Assembly (NCBI GenBank): GCA_029531795.1
Contig: JAPEIS010000016.1
Location: forward strand, 1,550,001 to 1,614,000
Reading direction: 5' to 3'
Length of the DNA: 64,000 nt
Origin: Sclerotinia nivalis
Taxonomy: Eukaryota; Ascomycota; Leotiomycetes; Helotiales; Sclerotiniaceae
Positions 1-11,676 of this stretch are shown here, piece after piece. The first letter of the stretch is position 1, and every line of letters starts with the position of its first letter. Under the pieces are notes generated by a model. That model ran no database searches. It saw only the letters and a program-made list of their open reading frames with translations, and was not told the DNA's origin. The translations under genes and the position numbers were made by a program.

Positions 1-3000
1 CAAGAAGGAAATGCAATTGAATTAATATATTCAACTTTTGAAAAGGTTAGAATAATTCTTGAAAATCTTGATTCGGCAGTTCTGATATCAGCTTTAGTTA
101 GGATATTTTTGGTTCGGATTTGAAGGGGGTGTTTAGAATCGAATCGAATTGTTCGGATTGTAAAGTTTTGGGATATCAGATTGAGTTTTATCTCAAAGAG
201 TATTAGATTTGATCCTTTGTATAAAACAATAGTATTAATTATATAGAATATAGAAAGGATTGTTCGAATACTAATTAATACAATTTTATTCAAATGTTTC
301 AAATGTTTATCTATTTGATTCGAGATTGTGAAATTTAGATCTCGTTTCCTAGTTCGATTAGATTATTAGGTTTCGATTGCAAAATAGCATTTCTTCAAAA
401 TACAAACAGTAATTATTCTTTGAAGCAAAATTGATAAGATGTTTTGAATTGTTTTTTCAAGTGAGTATAAAGTATTTACAATTATAAGGGTTTTAGTTGT
501 AAGGATTTGAATATAAGATTTGAAACTCAATTCCTTATTGAAGTAGATTCTCAATTATCTCAATGGATTTGATTTCTTTGTTATTGAAAGATTTTCTGTA
601 TAAATAATAGAGCTTTCGATATCTTTTCTGAAGTCTTTATAGAAATATATTATTTTAGATTTCTTAGGATCGAAAATGATTTCTTCAGATTTGCTTCAAT
701 TCAAAGCTTTTAGTATTTCAGATCGTAATTGATTACAATTAGATTATAAACTTAAAGAAAAAGTTACTAATGTAATATCGTTTATATATTCAAATCTTCA
801 AATAGGATTGTTTAATTAAAATAAAGAGGTTATATAAAATATGAAAAGAATAAACAAAATTAAAGAGTCTTGTAGCAAATTATATTCAATAGTAGTATTG
901 AGCTTTGTTTCACTATCAAATCGAATACAAACTAATCGATTTATTGAAAACAATTATATTTATCGAATTAGATTATCAAATCATTCTTGTTCTTTGAATT
1001 GATAAACTAAGTATTCTAAAAGAATAATATCAAAAGTATTTTTGATATTTATAATTAATAAAATAGCTTTAGAATCTGAATTCAAAATCATTTCTATATT
1101 ATATATAAGGTAAGTTATAAGATCTATCGATGAACACAAAAGAAATACTCCGAATTGTTGTTTGATTAATACTTTGAGAATTATAGCAATTCAAGATATC
1201 TTTTTAGCGATCAAATATTCAAGGCTTTTTTTTAGTATCGAAAGTAGAGCTATTGATTTATAGGATCTAGAATTTATATGATTTGATTTGTTCGGTTTTG
1301 GGATGATAATTATAATTGTTGATCGAAAGTATTCAAGGTGATGATCTATTTCAAGACATTTTTGAAAAAGTTGTAGAATACTAGATTCAATCTGTAATCA
1401 TATTAATTATAATATCTTGATTGGGATTTCGTTTATATTAAAAGTTGTATTATCTATACAGAGGATAACAATTTGAATATCTTGAATTATAGTTTCAGAG
1501 AATAGAATAGAGCAAGTAGAGATTGTAAGGGGATCGAAAGGGATATCATTAATCTCAGTTATATTTGTTAATAGATTATTAATAAATAGATCTTTTTTAG
1601 TTTGAATAATTATAGCAAAGGAGTGATTTAAAGGATCTATTAAAAGAGGAATTCGATATATTTTAATTGATTGATATTATTTTGTTATTTTAAAGATATC
1701 CTTTATTTCCTTAACTGAATCAAGTTTAAATAACCAGAATTCCTTTTTCACTTTCTTGACAATCTTTCGAAAATCCTGTTTTGATTCTGTAAAGTTATTC
1801 GTTCGGTTTTTCTGAATAATTGTTTAGCAGGCTTCGTTTTATTATAATTAATTTATATTTCGGTTGAGTAATCTTTGAACTGATTCTGTATATATCAATT
1901 GTATTAATTGAATGATATTCAAAACTAGATTATCAAGATTAGAAGTTGTGGATAAAGATTGGAGATCTAGATTTGTTAGGTTTTCTATTAATAAAGTTGA
2001 AAAAAGCTTTTTATTAAATATATCAATTTGTAATCTTCGGATTGGATTTTGGAATTTTGTATTTCAATTTAAAATTGTTAATAAGAATTTGTAATCGGAA
2101 ATTGTATCAAAGTGAAGAACAAATATTATATTAGTTGTATATAATTCTAAAAGGAATACAAGATCAAGAATATTATTCAAATTGTAAATAGTTTTATCGA
2201 TTATAAAAAGAAGATTGAAAGAATAATTATCTAATTAATTTTTAAAAAGCTTTATAAAGTTAAAATATATAAAACAAAAGGGATTCTATCTTGTATAATA
2301 AAGATTCAAATCCTTTATAAAAAGTATAGAATTAAAAAAGGAAGAAAGTAAATTGAATAAATCTTTTATCATTTGATTTTCATTTTGATTGTTTTTAGAA
2401 ATATTGTAAATATTGATAATTGTAAGAGTAAAATCAGTAATAGATTGAAAATGTAGAAATAATAAATTCTGAAAAAAGAAAATAAATCGAAATTAGTTAA
2501 TTCGAATATTTGTTTTTTTGTAAGTATAAGATATTATTTGAGGATGGATTTTTTAGTTATCGAGTAATATAAAAGTTTTGTAGATTAGATGGGATTTAGT
2601 AATTCGATATAAGATATTTAAGAATATATAAGATTCTTGAATTAAAACTATATTAATATAAGAATTGTCAGTTAAGGAAAGTATTAATTCGTAAGAATTA
2701 GTATCTCTAGCTATATTAGCTTGTAAGATAATCAAAGGTTTTGAAGATATTCTTAGATTATATATTAAATAGGATCGGAAGAGAGGTGGTTTCTAATGTA
2801 ATAAAACGATTGGAAAAATTGAAGGAAGATGAAGTTAATAAGGATAGTATTTGAGTAATTCGAATTAGGATTGAAAGAATAATAAGTTCTTCTATTGAAG
2901 AATTAGTTTTTGAAACTTTAAAGTATTTTGTATTGATACAAGTTTTGATTCTAATTGTCTTTAATATTTTCTGGATAGTTTGTTTTTCTATTTTGGATTT

Positions 3001-4150
3001 GGGGTTTTTGATGATAAGATGAAGGGGGTATCCAAAATCATTTGCTGGATAAGGTTCATTGTAGTATAAGTATTTTGTTGAGCAATTATAAATTGTATTA
3101 TATCTAATAGAATGATTTTTTTCTGTATATTCGGTTGTATTACAAATTCAATACTTTTTAGAATGAAAGTAAACTTGAGTATTATATTATTGAAAACATC
3201 GAATGTATTGGATTATCTTGGGTTTGAAGATGATTTGAGAAATGTTAATTGTAGTTTCTAGAATTCGAAGGTTTTTGGGAGGAATTGTATATTGTAAGAT
3301 TGAGAAATTCAAAAACCAAGTAAAATTATATAAATTGGATTCTTTGTTTTATATAGATTCAATTGTTTGAATTGTTTGTTGTTTAATGTTATCGTTGATA
3401 GTTTCGAGTATAGTTTCCGATTCGATTGGAACGATAATTAGTTGTTATGAATCTTTTAGAGTTGTAACAATTTGTGGAATATAGTTCAATCGATAGATAA
3501 TCTATAATTGTTGTTATTCGATTTTGTAAGTTTCGAATATTTTTTCAATTATATTTGAAAGGTTTTTCAAAGTTGTTAAATCTATTAGAGAGTTTGTATA
3601 TAATACAAATCTAGTATTTATTATTTGAATTTCTTTAAAAAGTTTTATATTAGTTTTTAATTATTCTTTCAATATATTTAATATAATAAAGAAATCAGTT
3701 TTTCGGATTGAATAATCAAATTTGATATAAACAAAAAAACGAATATCGGTTTTGTTCAAAGTTTTAAGTTGGGTTTTGGGTTGGTTTCCAACTTTTGAGA
3801 TTATAGATTGTATAACTGAAATTACAGTTTTCTAAATATAAATAGAATCTTTAAAATATTGAATTGTAGTTTTTTGTTATATAGGATTAAGATTTGATTG
3901 AACAAAAAAGACAATAGAAGGTTTAGTAATTCAAGAAAAATATAATTTATTGATATATAAATTAAAGTATTTGTTTGCAATAAAAAAGATATCGATGTAA
4001 AGTGCGATCAAAAATTTATGAAATCGAGTAGGAAAAGTTCGAATTGCTTTAATATTAAGATATTTATTTTACAATAGAGTAATAGAATTAAAGATTTATT
4101 GATCTTTATTTGCTTTATTAGTAACAATATTGATTGTATTGATTAGAAAC
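1..4150 (-). mobile_element. RIP-degraded Tad1-like LINE (non-LTR retrotransposon), 5' part
   Basis: This stretch is very AT-rich, full of stops in all frames and poor in C on the plus strand, then gives way near 4150 to normal composition. Minus-strand remnants are recognisable. Positions 2553-2735 resemble the start of an ORF2 apurinic endonuclease domain (LQAN..., ...IVLIQE.Y...). Positions 366-554 resemble the segment after the reverse-transcriptase fingers in Tad1-type elements (GIYFNKELSFK..., ...LLQR...CILKKCYFA.ET). Around 3020-3110 an ORF1-like zinc-knuckle tail is recognisable although its cysteines appear changed. So ORF1 would lie at about 2790-4120 and ORF2 from about 2735 past the left edge. 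Substitutions look like C-to-T and G-to-A transitions, as in repeat-induced point mutation. I could not place the RT catalytic aspartates with confidence. The element is surely inactive; family assignment is by eye. Confidence 0.8.
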
Positions 4151-5526
4151 TGGGAAAGGGAAGAGGTTAGAGGGGTAGAAAGTATAATAACGGAAATGCA
4201 TCTGTATAGCATCTACCAAAGCTGAAAAGTTTCGTTTTTAAATCCTATAAATAATAAGAACGATCGATTGATCAATGAAACGCGATAATAAACGCGTTTT
4301 TCGAAAAATTCAATTCTCCGATAATGTTGTGTGGCTGACTTGAAGAGATGAAGTGCTATTGCGGAAGCTAGTACTAGCGAGCATTACGCGTTCTAACAAT
4401 ATCATATGAAAACCGGTGATCTATAAGGTAGCGATCATCTACGGAACGCTGGTACAATTACAAAGGAATACTTTATTTGTATACAAAGGATGACGAATCA
4501 CTATCGTAACGATATCGCTAGGAATGGAACTCAAAAGGAATGGCTTTTCTATAGATCATAGGTTAATGAAAAGTTTGGCTACGAAAAGAGACTGATTGAT
4601 TCTTTGCTATATGTGACTCTAATACAGTGACTGGAATAAGAAATATGAATCTGAGCCGAATAGAAAAATGTAATTCTGAAACCCTAAATACCTCGAATCT
4701 GCAAGCCAACACTCTCCCACTCTCTAGCTAGTATTTTTGCCATCCAAACACACTTTTAGCGAGGGCCTACCCCTACGTAAACAGGATGCTTTATAGGCTC
4801 ATGAAGGCGGAAGGTTAATTGCACGCTCCCATCGATCTCACGTCGCATATACCTCGTATGGAGTCCTTTCAATCGAATTAGTCACTTCATGTCTCATGAT
4901 TCATTCTAGTGTTCATCGTCTCTCAAATGCCGTCTTCCCGAGAGTTCGCAATGGCCAGACGATGACCAAATCGAATGCTCATGAATTCATTCGCTGCATC
5001 TAAGTGAGTGATGAGAGCTCAAACTCACCTGGCTGAAGCTCTCTTAGATCATACTGTGAGAAAGTTGGATTGCTAGGGCCACATACGTAGCTAGTTCATA
5101 GGCATTAGGTCACATGATCCTTCGTAGTTAAATATAAGGAGAAGGCTTTGCCTTCCCTTCTAGAATAATCAATCGTTTTCACTAGTCTTTTTGCATACCC
5201 ACTGTATACAACCCCCAACCCATTGTTATTCACATTAGTTCTACTATTCGAAGTTTATACAATGTAGTCTGATCAGTTCGTATCCTATTCCCCCTCGCAG
5301 CGTGCTATCGGGACGCACGTATCTCGACCTACCTCTTTCACAATACCTAGTCTCTACTATAACAGTATCGGAGAAAAATTTTCTTGGACAACATACTGAA
5401 AGATAAAGTGTCGCATCATTGGGAGGAAGTGCCATATCATATACACTTCTCAATATTAGCAATTTCTAAGCTTCCAGGATCCGAATACTAAGTCCGGGAA
5501 AAGCACAGTAGATGTGCTGGCAGGGC
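4151..5526. other. Intergenic, no gene seen
   Basis: Composition returns to normal after the LINE relic. I see only short open frames without family resemblance. A small hairpin-like sequence lies near 5130-5155 (GAAGGC, AAA/TTT, GCCTTC), about 370 bp beyond the stop codon of the kinase gene. No RNA gene was recognised. Confidence 0.6.
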
Positions 5527-7317
5527 TCACAAATCATACGTGATTTCATAATTCCACTCAAATTCGGTCGAGTTCTTGATCGTATCGGTTTTATCAGACC
5601 CGTATATGGGGCCTGTCGAATTATTGCGGCCGGACTGAACTACAAAGGAGATGTAGATCCCCCGATCTCGAAACTTCTTCAATAATTTTGGGTTGTCAAC
5701 CACATTGACACTGATAACTGAATCGATCATGTAAGTCAAAGAATCCTAAGGGGTGATCAGACGTACTGGGGAATCTCAAAGTCCCATTAAGATATCTATC
5801 CTTAGGTTCTGGAGAAATCCTAGACTTTTCGACCTCCCATCTATCTGACGTGGATCTCCCGTCCCTCATTCGTAAGCTTGCGGATGAAATGTTTTTTTCT
5901 GATTTGGATCGATGTTCTATTCTGAAAGGCGATTCATTCCTACGTGAACCAGTGTTTCTGCTACTTGACGAGCTACTGTTGAGAGAGTGACCTCCCCAAC
6001 TCCTGTCGTTTTCATCTTCGTCGTTTTCATCTTCGTCGTCATCAACTTGATCGTCGCCATTAACGTTGGAAGAAGGATAATTGCCGGTCCTCTCGCGATC
6101 CGTGGTTTGTAGAGATTTTACTGGGGACTTTTGAGCGCGGGGAGAATGCGATGAGGGATGTAGGCTGCGATACCTTAGAGGAAGTGATGGAGAAATTTGA
6201 GTGTGCATGGAATCTATATGAATCCAAGAATCCTCTAGCAATTCGATCGCCGTCGAACGAGCCTTTGGATCTGGCACTAAAGCTCTTTTGATAAATGCAA
6301 TCCCTTCTTCACTTGCACGAAACCTCAAAGGGTTTTCAGGAAAGGGACCCCCCTTGCAGAACGCTCGACGATCGGCAAACCCTAGGAATGGGAGTCTAAA
6401 AGTCATCATCTCATAAGCCATACAGGCGAATGACCATATATCGACCGCATTCGTGTATATGCTACTTTCTTCCTCCGCTGATTTCATATCGATATAGATT
6501 TCGGGTGCAATGTAGCCTGGAGTTCCCATAACAGTCTGTAATACAGTATCATTGGTTGAGCGCTTGGCAAGTCCAAAATCTCCGATTTTGATCCACCAGT
6601 TGGGTGATTTCTGGGCTACTAAAATGTTCTACACAGGGCTTGAAGTCAGCAATGGTAGGATTCCAGGTCTGTCTCTCCAGAACCTATCATGAAGATTCAT
6701 ACACCAGGTTTTAGATCTCTGTGCGCAAACCCTCTTTCATGCATACTTGCTAGTCCTCCCAGAACTTGAATGCATATTATTTGAACATCTTTCTCCCTCA
6801 TCGTATTTTCGTCGATGAAATTATCCAGGGAACCCAATGGAAAGTATTCCATCGCAAGAAATACTGACTCATCATTTTCGAACCATCCGAAAAACTGTAC
6901 GAAAACTTTTTCTCTAGCAAACTTTAAAAAAATCGTTAGACACACAGGACTGGAATGTATAGCAAATTCGTCTCTAACCTCTTCTCTCGAGAATTGTATC
7001 AATGCAACCAACTCTTTTTTGTAATCAACTCCATCCCTTCTCATCTTATATTTCTCCAGCTCCTTCACGGCTCTCTTGCCATCACCGTTTACTTCTCCTT
7101 GCAGGCTGACTTTTCCAAACCCGCCGCGACCTAAAGTTCCCTCATTCTGCCATTCTTCGACGATTTCTTTTCTACGTCTTCCGTTTTCCCAGTCTGCTTG
7201 GTATGAGGTATGGATAAAATGAGGACCATCAAATGATGTTTGGAGTTTCCAGTCGTTCAGGTTGCCTAGAATGGACATTTCGATGTTTATGATTTGACAC
7301 GATAATATGCTGATCAC
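5527..7317 (-). CDS. Serine/threonine protein kinase with acidic, low-complexity tail
   Basis: Proposed exons: 7317-6979, 6921-6703, 6628-5767 and 5717-5527 (536 aa). The introns are 57, 74 and 49 nt; the first is a multiple of three and stop-free but breaks a conserved stretch and has a TCTAACG branch site. All key catalytic elements are visible: glycine loop GRGGFG (63-68), Lys85 in RAVKELEK, HRDLKPGN (180-187), DFG (203-205) and TPGYIAPE (222-229). It should therefore be an active kinase, substrate unknown. After about residue 300 the protein is Ser/Arg-rich with an acidic run (DDQVDDDEDENDEDEND), then a folded-looking tail of 63 residues in the last exon that contains VQSGRNN. If the last intron is not used, the protein stops earlier. 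The start could also be the Met at residue 14. It is head-to-head with the HeLo-pseudokinase gene 376 bp away. Confidence 0.8.
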
Positions 7318-7693
7318 AGCCTCGTGGCATGAAATCTTTCGTGTTAGCTCCGGGGTGTTTATGTTAAGGAAGTAATGTGCTGACAGGATCTGGGAACAGA
7401 ACAGAAGAGACTGTACTCCGAAATCTTAGGCGAAGTTTTAGACAAGTAAAGATGATATGGGAGCGCTGTGTGGCAGGTCTGGGGGTCCAAACATTATAAT
7501 TGGATGAGACTCACTATGTGGCTCCGTAGATACTACCTCTACAGGGTTTGTACGAGTCATTCATTGGGGGTTGAGTAACACATTGTAAGCCGAATAACCG
7601 GAGTCGCTTCACCTATAAACAAAGGCAAGAAGTTATTTCTTAAACTACACTTAGTCGGTTTGGCTACACAAGACCATACAAATCGTTTCAAAC
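7318..7693. promoter_or_regulatory. Shared divergent promoter of kinase and HeLo-pseudokinase genes
   Basis: These 376 bp separate the two start codons, so the pair almost certainly shares regulatory DNA. I see no convincing named operator. The short arrangement is the main reason to consider the two genes a functional pair; co-expression is inferred, not shown. Confidence 0.55.
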
Positions 7694-9383
7694 ATGGATA
7701 TAGTTTCAAATACCGTTGGCATTCTGGACTTTTGTATAAAGTATTCAATTTCCCTTCCTCAAGATTTGTGTAAACTAGCCGCTTAACTTTTATAGATATG
7801 GAGATAAACTTGTGAAGACATACAAATCATACAAGCATGCGGATAAGGAAATTCGGGAATTTATTCTAAAAATTCAGACACTAAGTTACAAAATACAACA
7901 CCAACTTGTATTCTTGAGAAGAATTTGGTCAAGTCTCGACGAGGAATATCAGATCCTTCAAAACACCCTTCTCCATAGCCTTGAAGGAAATTTCAAAACA
8001 GCCGTATCGCTACTTGACGAAATCATTGGAAATCCTAGGACAGACGATAAATTCTCACTCAAGATGATATCATCAAAGGAAGGGAAATCTAAACGAGCTA
8101 AATATGCGGTTCGGATGAAAAGTAATTTGGAATCTGTTTTGGCAGACTTGAAAGAGTGGGCTAGTGTTTTTGATGTGTCCTGGTACCTTATTATACGGTT
8201 TACGGGTAAGGAATTCGACCGGGAGCTTCAGCCAATTGCTACAGAAGAGATGGGACCGTTGTCGACACTTAAAACTTTGAGAGCTGCTATATCTTCCAAT
8301 GTAAGCAGTGATGAGGAAATGTGGAAGACAACAGTCTTCTTGCCTGAAAAGCTTTTCACTGCTAATCATGAAGAGATTGAAAATTCTGGAGCTGAGCTTT
8401 GGCTTGCGCGAGATGCAGGAGAAAATATTCGATATATTGTCGACCAGCCAAGCAGCATGTCCACGTTGTCTGATATGTGCAAGCTTGCAAAGATCTTTCG
8501 GAAGATCGATCCACATAGCTTCGGGATTCTAAGGTGTGAAGGATTGGTGAATGCTCCACCTGTCGAGAATGAATCTACTTCGAATCGTTTTGCGTTCACG
8601 ATTCCCCACAATCTCAAGGAGCCACATTCTCTGCGCACCTTTCTCCTATCCAAAACTCAGAGTCATCCACTTGATGATCGATTCAATCTCTCCAAGCAAC
8701 TAGCCAAAGCAGTCATGTTTATCCATTCCGCAGGATTTGTGCATAAAAACATCCGTCCGGAAATCATTCTGCTTTTCCACTCTAAAGAATTCGACAAGCA
8801 TTCTTTGTTCGCTTTCTTGATCGGATTCGAAAGCTTCCGTCTTGCAGAAGGTAATACCCGGCATCGAGGAGATGCCTTCTGGGAGAGGAATATCTATCGC
8901 CATCCTACACGACAGGGTATTCAACCTGAAGAGGATTATGTCATGCAGCATGATATATATTCTCTTGGAGTTTGTTTGCTGGAGATTGGGATGGGAGATT
9001 CGTTGGTCTTATACCGCGTAGGAGAAAAGGAAACAGAACCAATGCCGAACCAAATACTATTTTCAGGTACGAACATTTCGGCGACTAAAGATAGACGTAA
9101 GAAAGCATTTGAAACTAAGAGAGCATTGGTACAACTGGCTCAAGATCTATTACCATACAGAATGGGCTGTAGATATACGGAAATAGTCATCACTTGTCTG
9201 ACGTGTTTGGATAAGGGGGAAAATTCGTTCGGTGATGGAGAGGACTTTCTCGATGAGAATGGAGTGCTTGTTGGAGTGCGATTTATTGAAAAAGTAAGAC
9301 CCTCAGGACTGCCTCCTTGTCCCAGTGATGTAACGATTTTTGCTGCATTTGCTAATGACGACCATACCTTAGATTGTGAATAA
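7694..9383 (+). CDS. HeLo-like domain protein with C-terminal pseudokinase
   Basis: Exon 1 is 7694-7740 (47 nt), the intron 7741-7795 (branch GCTTAAC, acceptor TATAG) and exon 2 7796-9383; 544 aa. The uninterrupted frame would otherwise begin at a GTG, so the small first exon is needed; it supplies the hydrophobic start MDIVSNTVGILDFCIKYG, typical of HeLo/HeLo-like domains. Residues 1 to about 150 are helical with the fungal pattern YxxADKEI...LxxIWxSLDEE. Residues from about 260 to 520 form a kinase fold whose active site is lost: HRD reads HKN (332-334), the metal-binding Asn of RPENI is Ile, DFG is replaced by IGFESF, and no glycine loop or ATP lysine is evident. The late motif DYVMQHDIYSLGVCLLEIG is conserved. 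HeLo-like domains are membrane-active cell-death executioners in fungi, related to the MLKL four-helix bundle. A role in incompatibility or defence is inferred. Confidence 0.85.
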
Positions 9384-9748
9384 ACTCCTAGATATTAAGG
9401 TGTAGATGAATAGAAGAGGAAAGGAGACGGAATTGAAGGAATAGCATTGCTAAAAGGGTTGATCTGATCATGAATGGACCAAAGCTTTCTAATACATTAC
9501 ATCACCCCATAATTCGAGAATGTAATCTGTCATATCTTCTACACCAATCAACCAAAGCGTAAATGCTCTTTCATTATTAATATCAAGTGTATATCGAAAG
9601 GTACTTTCTCCTCTAATTCGGTCAAATTATAGTTCATTCTATAGAATAGTATGGCGAATAGTTTATCGTAGCAGCGCGGCGAAATTAATTTTTTATCGAC
9701 CGATCGATCGATCATCACCCCAGACCAAGCAAGCGATCCAAACCGAAC

Positions 9749-9782
9749 CCTAGACCTAGAACCTAGAACCTAGAACCTAGAA
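9749..9782. repeat. Heptamer tandem repeat CCTAGAA
   Basis: About five copies of a CCTAGAA unit, the first shortened to CCTAGA. It is not the usual fungal telomere repeat (TTAGGG). Confidence 0.85.
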
Positions 9783-9866
9783 TCCCATTCCATTCCAAGC
9801 CAAGCCTAGAAAAATGTTTAGTCTTTAATCTTTCCTCCTGATTCCAATATTTAATATCCAATCATT

Positions 9867-9929
9867 CATACATACCTACATACATATCTACATACATATC
9901 TATCTACATACATATCTACATACATATCT
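9867..9929. repeat. Microsatellite of CATA/CTAC units
   Basis: An imperfect tandem array built from CATACATATCTA-like dodecamers, seen directly in the sequence. Confidence 0.8.
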
Positions 9930-10940
9930 AGTATGTTTCAAATATTTCACACTATTGACAACCAGCTATTTGAAAAGTTGAAACACATGATGGATTTCCC
10001 CATGTGTTATTTGTCATGCGTGCCCCGAGTTCTTTTTGTTTGTTGATGATGATGATTGCAGGGATTTATAAGTGCCTAGGTATCTGGCATCTGGACTACT
10101 TGGCAGTGCGATTTATGATTGTTGATTGTTGATTCATACCCCCGGGTTTTCTGGGTGGCTGTGCTGCTTGGCTGGCTGGCTGGTTGGCTGGGTGCGTGGG
10201 TGGGTTCGTGGGTTTATTGGCATTGGGGTATTGGTACTAGAGTATGGTAAAGTGAGTAAGTGAGTGAAGAAAAAGATTAATTTCGATATGATGGGTTGTA
10301 GTTGTAGTTAAAATTTAGTTATTTATTTATTTATTTACGTGTGTATCTCGATATTTATCTCTCTGGATATCTTGATATTTAACCTAGATGGATTGATTGA
10401 TTAAAATTGATTGATACTCCTGGACTTTTAACCTTTTTATTTGGGGATAAATTTTGAATTCTGAATTCTTTGAATTTTGAATATTGAATATTTTGGAATA
10501 TTTGAATGAAGGGTTGAAGGGTTTGGAGATTGAAGATTGAAGATACGATATTCGAGTAGATACTTTATTGAAGATAGGTAGTGATTAGATTGGACTGTAG
10601 GATATCAGGATTCTGGACTGGTCGATTTTTATTGTGTTTGTTTATTGTTTGTTTGTGCGGTTTGATTTTTGGATAGTGAATGAAGGTTGAGGATTTGGAA
10701 TTGAGATAGCTGGACTCTGGAGGGATTTATTGAGTTCTAGGTCAAGGTCAAGGTTTGGATTGAAGAGGTGCTACTTGTTGAAGAAGTGCAGAGTGAATAT
10801 TTTTGAAGAAGTGAATATTTGGATTAATTCTGACTCGAATATTTGGATCGAGGGATTGATTTTAGGATTGGGATTGAGATTGGGATTGAGATTGGGATTG
10901 CTGGATACCTATTTACGCCGCACATACGATATTGGATTTT

Positions 10941-10985
10941 GGGATGAGATGAGATGAGATGATGAGATGAGATGAGATGAGAAAA
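10941..10985. repeat. GATGA/GAGAT pentamer repeat
   Basis: An imperfect run of GATGAGAT-type units, seen directly. It belongs to the repeat-rich region upstream of the Rab gene. Confidence 0.75.
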
Positions 10986-11676
10986 TGAAGATATGATACC
11001 AACAATAGGATGAGATGAGGAATATATGAGTATATGAATCATCACGAAACGAAACGAACAAACGAACGAAGTTGGATTAGATAGGGAAAGGAAAGGAATA
11101 CTTGACCAAATAACGATCGATCGATCGATCGAACGAAGAAACGAGAGTTAGAGAAACGAATTACGATATTTTCTTTACAGCAGATACATAGGGGAGATAT
11201 ATGCGATAAGCAGAGGAAAGGAAGACAAGAAGAAGAAGAAAAGAGGGAAGAGAGGAGCATACGTAGGGGATTCAGTTGAGAATTTGAGACATTTGGGAGA
11301 GGCCGGGACAGTTTTGAACAAATCTGCTGAACGCGCTTTTCGGGGGATAGGATACGAGAAGGAGAGGATATATATTTATATTGGTTTTGGAAACGATTTG
11401 AGCAATAAATTGACGGAAAGAATCTGCAGAGTCATATTGTGGGAGAACGGGAACGAAGAAGGCGAAAGAGGCGACCAAGACAAATCATACCGCAGAAACC
11501 AAGTCATCTGGGGATATTACGAAATATTCACCTGTCTACCTACCCCTCTAAGATACACATACGCCATCCAGTCATTCTCCTCATACCTTACCTATACCTA
11601 TTACACACCCGCACATCCAACCCTCCACCTCCATCAACAGCACACCTACCCGTCAAAACCTCCTAAAACAACAAAA

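Larger units (their letters stand above)
9384..11676. other. Long leader/intergenic region with simple repeats
   Basis: No gene was recognised between the pseudokinase stop and the Rab start codon. The stretch is rich in short tandem repeats: CCTAGAA units, CATACATATCTA units, TTTA units, GGATTGAGATT units and GAGAT units. A CGATCGATCGATCGATCG palindromic run lies at about 11118-11135. The last few hundred bases are pyrimidine-rich on the plus strand, as in fungal promoters and leaders. Confidence 0.6.

Noticed and set aside
7812..7814. GTG as start codon of the HeLo-pseudokinase gene
   Set aside because: Non-ATG start is unlikely here and a first exon at 7694-7740 fits splice signals, phase and family sequence.
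8073..8951. Several antisense open frames over the pseudokinase gene
   Set aside because: Overlapping shadows of a well-supported coding exon, with no family resemblance.
11284..11676. In-frame N-terminal extension of the Rab protein
   Set aside because: The open frame upstream lacks conservation; Rab proteins start just before the KIVVLG strand, and the ATG at 11677 gives that.
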